The notes below the pieces were generated by a model. It made no database searches. It saw only the letters and a program-made list of their open reading frames with translations, and was not told the origin of the DNA. 64,000 bases of DNA from Liolophura sinensis (Eukaryota > Mollusca > Polyplacophora > Chitonida > Chitonidae), in the NCBI RefSeq assembly GCF_032854445.1, contig NC_088299.1, positions 16,175,608 to 16,239,607 on the forward strand, in the 5' to 3' direction. The position numbers and the translations under genes are program-made. Shown piece after piece: positions 33,689 to 45,600 of this stretch (positions within the stretch are counted from its first letter, which is position 1; the number at the start of each line of letters is the position of its first letter).

Positions 33689-36600
33689 CTGTTAAAATAT
33701 AGAAATCGGATTTGTACTTGAACGTTATTGTGCTTTAATTATTAATTTCTTTGTCAATAAAGGAGAATTATTATACCTCTATCCAACAAAAGTTGGCAAT
33801 ATTCTATCCATGCAATTCATTTCACCCATTAAGATATGAACATTTCATACGTCACGCACCTGCCATGCACGCGGTGGTGAAGCACGCGAGATTTCCCAGA
33901 ACGAGGGCGCGCACCATGTGACCGGCTACGTCACTGCGTCGTGAGGGTGCCACGGCGGAATACACGCCCAGGGTGATGCCCAGACTCTGTATACTGCCAA
34001 AACCACACAGGATGTACGTGGCGATCACACCGGTACGCTTCTGTTAAACAAAACAGAAAACACCAATAAACTTTTGTAGACAAAATATGTTGTGTGCACT
34101 CTGATTGCTTTTCATGAACATGCAACTGATAATGTGTTTAGGTTGAATTAAAAGGTATATATGTCTTGAAACTCTTTCTTTTCTAAATGTCGACATGTTA
34201 CTGTATTATGCTGGAAAGTGGGTTTTACGTCGCACTTAACAATTTTTCAGTTCTATGCCGACGAGGAGCCATCAGGTGTGTGCAGATATACTGTGCCTTC
34301 TTGCTACAGTGCATGTCCATGCCGCCAAAGTGCTGCCACCGCTGAAGTATTAGTTGTATGCTGAAGACCCCTAACATGGCACCCCATCCAGTCACATGAT
34401 CCTGATACCGGGCAAACCAGTGATGTTTCCTTGTTTTAACCTTTCAGTGCTGAGCGTCAAGCAAGGCAGCAACAAGTGTCATTATTGAAGTCATTGGTAT
34501 TACCCGACCCGAGTTTGACCCCAAGTCCCCCGACTTTGGAAGGTAAATAAATGTAATTATTTGCTTGGATCTTTTTTTGGCGGGGGGTGGGGGTGGGGGG
34601 TGGGGGGGGAGTATTTACCTGGGGACCGGTAGTCAAGACTACAACGGCGATTCGCTTTATGAGTCGCATGTCAAGAGTAAACAACCGGCGACCTTGTGCT
34701 TTCTCACATCATCATTGACGGACAGATTTTCACCAGCCGCGTGTATGTCCGTGGTGAATATAGTGAATACTGGAGGACAGTGGGGAACAATTGGTGACAG
34801 CGGAGAACAATGGGTGACAGTGGAGAACAGTGGAGAACAGTGGGTGACAGTGGAGAACAGTGGAGAACAGTGGAGGACAGTGGTTGGCAGTGGAGGACAG
34901 TAGGTGACAGTGGAGAACAGTGGGTGACAGTGGAGGACAGTGGAGAACAGTGGGTGACAGTGGAGAACAGTGGGTGACAGTGGAGGACAGTAGGTGACAG
35001 TGGAGTACAGTGGGTGACAGTGGAGCACAGTAGAGAACAGTAGAGGACAGTGGGTGATAGCGGAGAACAGTGGGTGACAGTGGGTGACAGTGGAGGACAG
35101 TGGAGAACAGTGGGTGACAGTGGAGAACAGTGGAGGACAGTGGGTGACAGTGGAGAACAGTGGGTGACAGTGGAGAACAGTGGGTGACAGTGGAGAACAG
35201 TGGAGAACTGTGGGTGACAGTGGAGGACAGTAGGTGACACTGGAGTACAGTGGGTGACAGTGGAGAACAGTAGAGAACAGTAGAGGACAGTGGGTGACAG
35301 CGGAGAACAATGGGTGACAGTGGAGGACAGTGGAGAACAGTAGAGAACAGTAGAGGACAGTGGGTGACAGCGGAGAACAATGGGTGACAGTGGAGGACAG
35401 TAGGTGACAGTGGAGGACAGTGGAGAACAGTTGAGACGCGAGGCTGGCAGTCAATTGTTGTCTTATATGTTTTATGTTTTGCCTAAACTCAATAAGTTAA
35501 TCTTTTATCTCCACTCCATATGACTATTAGGGGTTAAAATTAACTTCCATTCTGTCTGTAATGATTATATTATAGATGCCCCACCTGTATTTCTCCACTT
35601 CTGATCATCGGGCCTAGCTGTGCGTACCCCACGAACTCATTGATGAAAACCTTTGTTCCTATGAGAGCTCCCACTTTGCTGGTGTCTTCCCACGGTACCC
35701 CCATCACGGCTGCTACCGGCATGAACACGTATGAACAAATCATCTGTAAAGTACAGAAACGTCTGTTTTACTCTCCATTCTATAGTCTTTTATATTGGTT
35801 GATTCTGCTGGTGGACTAAGCATCATCGAGGAGGGGTCCCTTTGCATTGTTTTGATTTTATTGTTCTCAGTTCGGTTTTCAACCAGTTACGTGTGACCAT
35901 TCTGTGAATGAACACCACCAATCAGAGCACAAAAGTAAAACCACCGCACCACGACAAATAAAGCATCAGGCCAACAAGCAGAACCAGGATTCGAACTCTT
36001 GATCTCATTGTTTGCAGAAGCATTTGGAAGTTACCATGGGACTTTAACTCCAGAATTTTTCTCCCTTTTGGGTCCAGAACATCTCTGTACTATAAGACCA
36101 TGACGGGAGGCATGGGGATGTACCTGGATATTTCCAAACTCCGGGTGTGGGATTCCTATGGAAGTAAGTGTGGGGGGAGGGGCGTTTTGCGTTAAAACGA
36201 ACGGATCGGACAAATGGGTGTATGGTGACTAGTCATACTAGACTAGACTGTACATACCAAACTGTACATACCAGACTCTACATACAAGACGGTACATCGA
36301 CATACCGGTGACGATGTTGTGGCTGGTGGAGTCCACATATGCGAGACGTGAACGTGTAAAACATACTATATGCAAGGATTTTAAGTTTGAACGAAGAAGC
36401 TACTTAATCAAAGACCTACTCATTGTAAATGACGTCACCTCAAGAAGCTTACATACAGCCTGCATTGAAATCAATAAGCAAAATATCCGCTAAACCTTGT
36501 ATGCACAAAACTTGTGTGCACAAGAAGAAAAAATTGTCAGTCGTCTAAAGAGGCGACATTATTGATTTATTTATTTATTTGATTGGTGTTTTCCGCTGTA

Positions 36601-39600
36601 CTCAAAAATATTTTATTTATACGACGGCGGTCAGCATTATGGTCGGAGGAAACCAGGCACAGCCCAGGGGAAACCCACAACCATCCACAGGTTGCTGACA
36701 GACCTTCCAACTTACGGCCGGAGAGGAAGCCCGCATGAGCTGGACTTGAACTCACAGCGACTGTGTTGGTGAGAGACTCCTCGGTCATTACGGTGCGGTA
36801 GAGCGCTAACCAGCTGAGTCACGGAGGCCCCCAGTTTTGATTGATGTCAACTGATGTCTGTGTATGTTTCCCAAAGGGAACCTAGAGTAAAAACACGTAA
36901 CTACCAAGGAGATAATCGCGGTAGCTTCCGTGTCTGTAACTACGCTCATTGACAATTACGTTGATCGGTAGGTAGGATAATCGCTAATTACATACATTAC
37001 GTGTGGCTCGAGAAGCATTACCTGAAAACTGAGGTTGTGGATACCAACATTGTTCCCCAGGTAGGTGAGAATGGCGTTGATAAACTCCAAAATGGACAAA
37101 AAGGCAATGATATTGACCACAATGTACGCTATCAGCTTCACGGCATTGGTGGCTCCCTCCGAGGCGGCCTCTACTACGTTTCTCTGCTGCCTGAAATTAA
37201 TTAGTATTACAGGTAATGTAAGGTGTAGGGAAGATCACCAAAAAATTAATTAGTATTACAGGTAATGTAATGTGAGGAAGATCACTGTACACAGAAAACA
37301 CTAGAGAAAACTGCAAGGAAGTCCATTACAGAAAAGTGCAAAAAAGCCCACTAAAGGAAGGTGCAAGAAAGAGAACTACAGAAAACTGCCAGGAAGTCCA
37401 CTATAGAAAACTGCAGGGAAGTCCACCACGGGAAACTGCAAGGAAGACTACTTCAGAAAACTGTAAGGAAGAGCACTACAGAGAACTGCAAGGATGTCCA
37501 CCACAGAAATATGCGCGGAAGTGCTTTACAGAGAACTGCTAAAAAGTCCACTTGGGAAAACTGCAAAGAAGTCTACGACAGAAAAGCGTAAGTTAGACTG
37601 CTACAGAAAACTACAAGGAAAACTACTATCGGTTCATAAAACTGTACAGAACACCACAACAGATACTGTACGGAAGAGTACTATGCAAAATGGCAATGAA
37701 AACCGCTAAAAAAATCTGTCCGTAAAACTACCACGGAAAATGACAAACGAAAAGCACTACTACATTCCACGACAGAAAACTGTAAGAAAGACCACTGTAA
37801 AAATTGTAAGGAATACTACTACAGAAAACCGTCAGGGAGGCCAGCACAGAAAACTGTAAGGAGGGTCACTACAAAAAACCGCTACATAAAACTGTGATAA
37901 AACCACCAAAGATCTGTAAGAAAGATATTCTAATGGGAGGAAACCGGGCATAGGCCAGGGGAACCAACGGCCATTAGCACGTTGCTGGAAGACATTTCCG
38001 CTTGCGAGCAGAGAGGAAGCCAGCTTAAGGTGGACTTGAACTCACAACGACCGCTTGAAGAGAGCCTTCTGGGTGATTGTATTGTATTAGCACGCTAACC
38101 AATAGGCCAGGGAGGCCCCCGAAAACGGTAACGAAGAACACTACAGAAAATGACCAGGAAAACCAATAAAAAACACTGATACCAAGAGCACCACAGAAAA
38201 CTTTAAGGGAGACCAGTGTGGTGGAAATGAACGGCATATCTTTCAGTTTAACAAAAAGGGTCGAAAGAAAGATGTATATATACTGGGCCATGCTAGTGGA
38301 AAAGCTATAATGATTATAAAGATAGGAATATTATTTACACAATAAAAATTGTGTGAGACTGTATTTCACCAAAACAATGATGTTGAGTTTCTCGACGGTA
38401 ACGAATAAAGTTGATGCTTTGTCTTAAGATTAACAGTTTTAATGAAAATAAAAACTCTTCGCCTTAATACATCCTCTTCCAAGGGCACTGCCACAGAAAC
38501 CGTCGAAAGCACATGTAAAGTCATATAAGACAATTGCGCCTGAAAAATTCACACGTAAAGTGCTGTCAGACAGCCTCACCCTCTGGGAAGTTTAACGTCT
38601 TTCTTGGATTTGGTCTGAGACTGCTCCGTTTCCGGGAAGCCGAGTTTGGAGAGCGCAAGAGCTGCTGGACCGGACATAAAGGATGCCGCCAAAAGGTGCT
38701 CGGCCTCTGCCTACAGATAAAGTATAGAAATCTCATTCAGGGGACATACATCCGCCAACATGTACAACATAGAAACCTCATACAGCGGACATACATCCGC
38801 CTACAAGTACAGCATAGAAACCCACATACAGCTTATATACATTCTCCTACACGTACAGCATAGAAACGTCATACATAGGACATACATCCAGCATAGACAC
38901 CCCATACAGTGGAGATACATCCGCGTACAAGTTCATCATAGACACCTCATACAGCGGATATACATTCGCCCACAAGTACAACATACAACGTCATACAGTG
39001 AACATAATCTGCGCAGTGTGAGTGGGATGGGGGAAGGGGAGTAAAGAGGGCGAACACAATGGAATTATCTAACAAACTAAATTGACTTCCATGAAGCTTG
39101 CTGTACTGCGACTTTATGAGTCGAAACAAAATGACGTTTAACACAAAGCACCAAAGAACAAAGAAAGCAAAGAGAAGCAGTCAAAAGTTATCTATTACGT
39201 TGGAAAGGCGCTCCAACGATACCAAACTTTTGTCAACCCTATAGGCGACAACTTTACACGAAATTTTGTCACTTTGGAATAAGCACATTACATTACAAAA
39301 ACTGCAGGTGTCATCTGCATGTGGATTCTTCAAAACTCAAACGTGATACCAAAAATCAGACCATTGAAGAGCACATACCGTATAAAGAGATTTATGACAT
39401 TTCACTAAATTGCTGGGATTTCTCATTGACAAAAAGGGGTTTGTTTGTGTTCTTGTTTGATTGGTTTTTACGCCGTACTCAAGAATATTTCATTTATACG
39501 ACGGCGGCCAGCATTATGGTGGGAGGGAACCGGGTAGAGCCCGGACAAAACCCACGACCAACCGCAAGTTGCCAACGGACCTTTCCAATTACGGCCAGAG

Positions 39601-42600
39601 AAACAATATGAAAATTCGGTGACGCCATTTACCAACAGTGCCAAAATTCAGATCAATCAAATCAGTATTATTCACGTACAGCTTAAAGAACTGTTCAAGG
39701 GAATGTTCGGTTATAAAGCCCAGGACTTCACGTATTCTTCACGACTTTAATCACCGCGATCAGTGACATTTTAATCCAGATAATTTATTTATTTGTTTGA
39801 TTTGTGTTTTACGCCGTACCCCAGAGTATTTCACTAATACGACGGCGGCCAGCAATATGGTGTGAGGAAACCGGGCACAGCCCGGGGGAAACCACAACCA
39901 TCCGCAGGTACCTTCCCACGTACGGCCGGAGAGGAAGCCAGCATGAACTGGACTAGAGCTCAAAGGGATCGCATTGGTGAGAGGCTCCTGGGTCATTACG
40001 CTGCGCTAGCGCGCTAACCGACTGAGCCACGGAGGCCCCTTAATCCAGATAAAGACAGTTACGAGCAAAAATAAGAGAAAATGGACTGACGGAGATTTGC
40101 AAAAGTGAGCTTAAATCAGATGTTCATCAAGGGAAAGGGTTGCGTGGTTAATATTAATTAAAACATTTGCCAGAGATCTCGCATCTATTGCTGGTTTGCA
40201 CGCGTTCTAACCTTAAAACTTCCACTTCAACTTCAAATTTGTCGTTTATTCTCAAACTTATTTTACATTAGGCCTTTAACATGTACCATAATGGCACCAG
40301 AAGATAAGATATCCAGTATAATCAGATAACGTTATATATATATTACATAACACACTCACGACTATAGCAGCACATTTCTGAATCAATATTTCTTCGAGAC
40401 ACTCACCCCAAACTCGATATAGGCCCAACAACCGTACCAGCAACGGTAGCAAAACCTGTTGTCATGACTGCGTGTAGTTCTGATACGGTCAGCTTCGGTA
40501 GGAAGGGTTTTTTCAGCATTACGCTGGATTTCCAACTGAAAACGACAACAAAATGAAAACAATGAGGGTACTTAGACACAGTCCTATTCACTTAATTTAC
40601 AAATGATGCCGCAGCAATTAGCTCAAAACCAAAACACGGTAATTCATCAGTTGTAAAAATAAAATAAAAAACGGTGAAAATGTTTCCAGATTATCTGCGA
40701 AAATATTTACGGATTAGCATCAAGATATTTCAACTTCCATGAGAATGTAGCGCTAACCAAGAGTTTAAGTTTTATTTAAAATTACAATATGAACGAATAA
40801 GTAAGATTATATATCATATCAATAAACAAAACAGTATGGCAATATATTATATAACTAAATGAATACCATAATTTGTTTTTTGATCCAGCAATATTGATTA
40901 TAAAGTTTCGGAATATTCATTTAAGAATGGGTTATGTTTTAAAAAGGCAAAAAATAATCGCTGGCTCAGTTGCCTGTAACGTTTGTCTGGTCACAGTTTC
41001 AAGTCCGTATGCCACTGATTTGGCTGCCGCATTAAGTTAGGAATTATTGTCAGATACCTTGCGATTAACTACGATTGTTTACTTCCTCTGCAATATCCCT
41101 TACCACCGTAAATGAGTTTTTTCGTAAGTGGTCAACGCTATTACAAAAAAAAATTTCTCCACTTCACATACATTTTATCGTCTCGAAAAAAGTTTCATAA
41201 ATGTTTTATGAAAGCCTAGACAAGGACTGTCTTGCCTGAGCGGCGACTCTGTTGGTAACTAGACAGCAGTCCAGTTACCAAAAGTCTATTTCTTTAGCGG
41301 ACTCGCCTATATTCAGCTGTCTATAAAATCAGTCATACTCGCTACCAAAATGGTCTTTAGTCAGTGACACGTATCAAAACAAGCTCTGCACATGGATCTG
41401 TTGGGACTTCATATTCTGCTAGAAAATCAAGTTAGAAGACTTTATTTATTTCATAATGTGAAACTCCATTAGGCCCGGTTTCGACGGCAAGAACCACTGC
41501 CTCGGATGATTTCAGAATTATTAAAAAAACAGTCGCATGCTGACTGTTGGGCGGAGATCAATATGTTTTGACGAAGGGTGACACCAGCTACCTAAACTGC
41601 TATCGACTTAACTGTAAACCCTCTTAATGAAACTGCTATATTTGAATTGTTTACAAGCTTCTGTATAATATAACCTTACTAAATGAATTTTACAGACAAC
41701 CAGATTAGGCGACTCGCTAAAAGAATAGACCATAGGCAGCGGGTCCTTTTACCCAGACAGCAATCCTCTTACTCAGACAGTGGTTCTCTTTCGTAGATAG
41801 CGGTTCTCTTACCTGGCCTACAAATATATGGGCAGCTCCGGCCAGCGATTCTACTGGTGTGGTGTTCAATGTGTACTGGAGGATCCAGGCCAAGGTCTCT
41901 ACCACGCACTGTATTACCCCCCAGTAATGTAGCGCCGAGTTAACAGCGCTGAAAAACACTACCACTGGCAAAACCTGACAGAGACAAGACATATAGGCCC
42001 TAGATATTATCACTAACAAAACCTGACATGGAAAAGACATAAAAACGTTTTCAAAGCAAATCTGACTGAGAAAGGACATAAAGCATTATCACCTCAAAAC
42101 CTGACGGAGAAATGAAAAAAAACAACAACAGCTTAATGCAACCAGACATTTGAAAAGTGGATTACCTGTGCAAAACTTTACAAACTGCCTTGTTGACAAC
42201 TTGCAAACAACATTCGCAATAAAATAACCTTTACCACACTCAATCGTGATACAAAGGGCCTGGTGTGGTAAAACGGGGAATTGGCCCAGTGCAAAAAACT
42301 GTGCACCTCAAGAGCGAAACTGATTATATATTATAAGTGACAGCTACTGACACACTCATATGGTATTTTCTTTTCTCAGTTCTGTTTTGCTTTTCTTTTC
42401 CTGTTATATAACAAGAATGCATTGAAGCAACGCATAGCTCATAAAATCTAAAAACTGGTAGCCAGTTGTAGTCACACTGAAATACCTTTTTTTGCATTAC
42501 ACACTGTAGAATGGAGGAAAATCACTGCACCTCTAATGTAACTTTCTGAAAAATTCTTGATAACGCAGTTATGTACCAATCAGTTAAATACATATATAAC

Positions 42601-45600
42601 AAATGTTCAGCCTTATACTTCCGTAACTCATAACATGTCGATGTTAACGATAGCTAGAGAACCACGTGCGCTCTCAACCATGATTCAAGTATCATTTCGC
42701 TGTAGTTGCCATACATTACCTTATACCACGGCTTAAAATTATCCATTCTAATTCATGAGAACATTTATTTAATGCAATACAGCCTACATCTTCAGTTACA
42801 CAACAATACAGCCTACATCTTCAGTTACACAACAATACAGCCTACATCTTCACTCACACAACAATACAGCCTACATCTTCAGTTACACAACAATACAGCC
42901 TACATCTTCAGTTACACAACAATACAGCCTACATCTTCGCTCACGCAACAATACAGCCTACATCTTCAGTTACACAACAATACAGCCTACATCTTCACTC
43001 ACACAACAATACAGCCTACATCTTCAGTTACACAACAATACAGCCTGCATCTTCGCTCACACAACATTATGAAGTTTATTTTTTACATATGAAGACAAAG
43101 GTTAGCCAACACGAAACTTTAACAGCAGGTAGAAATGCATACAGGAAAGTTTCAGTAAAGATGTTTTTCGGGTTAACTTTGCTTTTCATACTCATACTGT
43201 ATAAATAAAAAACACAGTGCCTCGTTTGATCGAAAAATTGGCGTTTTGCATCAAGAGTGCATTTTTGGAGGGTTATTACTAAGCAACCATCACTTTTATG
43301 GCCACATAATTTTCATGAGTGCTTCGACCAAGTTTTGTACTTCTGATTCGAGAGAAGCTGGGTATTTATGAAATTTAGTTTAACACGACGAAATACGACT
43401 AGTTTGAACAAACGGACAGACAAAGCCAAAATAAAATATTTATGTCCATTTAAGGGATTTCAAAAAAGTGTTTCAAATAAGAGAAGGCATTTTCAGATAC
43501 CGGCCTCATAAACCGGTGTAACTTTTAGTGAGTAGTGAGTTTAGTAAATAGCTGAGTTTTGAGTGCGAACTATTTTATCAATAAAGTTAGAAAAAGTCAA
43601 ACTGTATCATGTGACCTGTCAAAAAAAAATATTTTTAATCACATATATTATAATACGGGCATCTGAAAAAGTGTTCTAAAAATAATTTAGAGAAGACGAA
43701 TGATGGAGAAATATAAGAAGCTGAACGTTTGTGGACTTGAAAAGTTTCTAAAGGAGGAGGCGTCATTTGTGCCTCTGGAACACGGTAAGACAGGTGATCG
43801 GTAAATTAATGTCAGCACAGGTTGCCTAGAATTTTTCACAAGTCATATGAGGCAATAAACATGTCTTATCTTTGACGACACAACATTTCCCACTCGAAAC
43901 TCCCTTATTGTCTACTCTACGACGTTAACTCCTGCAGTGGCCTACGTGGCTGAGATGATTAGCGTGCCAGCACGGCGCAATGATCCATGAGACTCTCACC
44001 AATGGTACAGCTGTGATTTCAAATTAAGCCCATGCTGCCTTCCCTTCCGGTCGTACGTGGCAACGTATGCCAGCAACCTGCGGATGGTTATATGTTTCCC
44101 CGGAACCTTGGTCGTATGAGTGAAATATTCTCGAGTACGGCGTAAAATATCAATCAAATAAGTAAATAAACACATAACCTCTGGATGTTATACACGTACC
44201 TTGAATGCAAAAGGGTGTAGCAGATAGGTTTCCGGGCCAAAAACAAACTTGGACCCGGCGTCAGCATATTCCAGAAAGGTTTTGACTTGCTCCCCCAGGA
44301 AGCTGAAGGCCTGATAGCCCTTGTCCCACCTCAGTATGATGAGCCCCATAACAAACTGAAGGCCCAGTCCCCAGAGTACAGGCCGCCATTTAACCTGGTC
44401 AACACACATAAGCGAGTTACATTTGTAATCGATGACCTGCTATACTTCCTGCTCTATATTTATTTTTACATTTATTTCTTCGATATATATTTCATCGGCC
44501 ATTTGAGAAATGCTCAAAATCTTAAACTGTTTATCTTTTAAAACGTTTTGCGTATATTGTTGTAAAAGATTCGGGCGTTCAGAGGACATTAGTGCTACTG
44601 CGTGTGAATACCTTGAAGGGATAGGTAGAGGTGATACACACAATACACACAAAGAGCACCAGCCCAGCTGAACTTGAAGGGACTGGTAGAGGTGATACAC
44701 ACAATACACACAAAAAGCACCAGCCCAGCTCACCTTGAAGGGGTTAACACAGGTGATGAACACAATACACACAAACACAACCAGCCCAGCTAAAATTGAA
44801 GGGATTGGTTGAGGTGGTAAACACAACAGACACAAACACAGCCAGGCCTTCTCACCTTGGAAGGACTGGTTGAGGTGATAAACCCAATACGCACAAACAC
44901 AACAAGCCCAGCTCAACTTGAAGGGACTGGTAGAGGTGGCAAACACTACAGGCCCAAAAACAACCAGATCACCTTCCCTTGAAGGGATTGGTTGAGGTGG
45001 TAAACGCAGTAGACACAAACACTACCAGACCCGCTAACCCTGAAGGGACTGGTAGAGGTGATAAACACGATAGACACGAGGAGCCCCTGCCCAACTCACC
45101 TTGAAGGGATTAGCACAGGTGATAAACACAGTACACACAAAAACCACTAAACCAACTCACCTTGAAGGGATTGGTAGAGGTGATAAACACAATACACACA
45201 AACACAACCAGTCCAGCTAGTGAGGTTATGTTTTCCACGTGACGCCCAGTATCTGCGACAATAAAAATTAGTAAGCCGACAACTAAGAGGCACAGAACGC
45301 ATCTGCAAAAGAAAACAAATACAATCTAGATGCCTTTACATGCAGACATTGTCATCAGCTACAGCATAATGTTTATTACGGATTCACACTTTCTCTGTAT
45401 AGCATGCATTTTAACGGTGACAATTAGCTGAGACCCCTGTGGGTTTCGATCTTCTGACAACGAAGCACATGAGATGTGGGTTCAATCCCGGCCTTGGGCT
45501 TTGAATTTGTAGACTTTCCCACCCTCATTGTTCGTGGGGTCCGGAGGCAACAAGCGGCCGATGACGCTGATGTAACCGTGTGTACAGTCCTACCAGTACT

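Noticed and set aside
34657..35454. HCSPLFSTVT-rich minus-strand ORFs in three frames
   Set aside because: Translations of the 10-bp intronic minisatellite; overlapping in three frames.
39321..39611. 96-codon plus-strand ORF
   Set aside because: Half of it is SINE-1 sequence in antisense; the rest has no match and lies in a CNT intron.
44440..45018. 192-codon minus-strand ORF with repeated hydrophobic segments, looking like a membrane protein
   Set aside because: Read-through of the 61-bp exon-2-derived array in CNT intron 2; hydrophobicity is inherited from the exon end.
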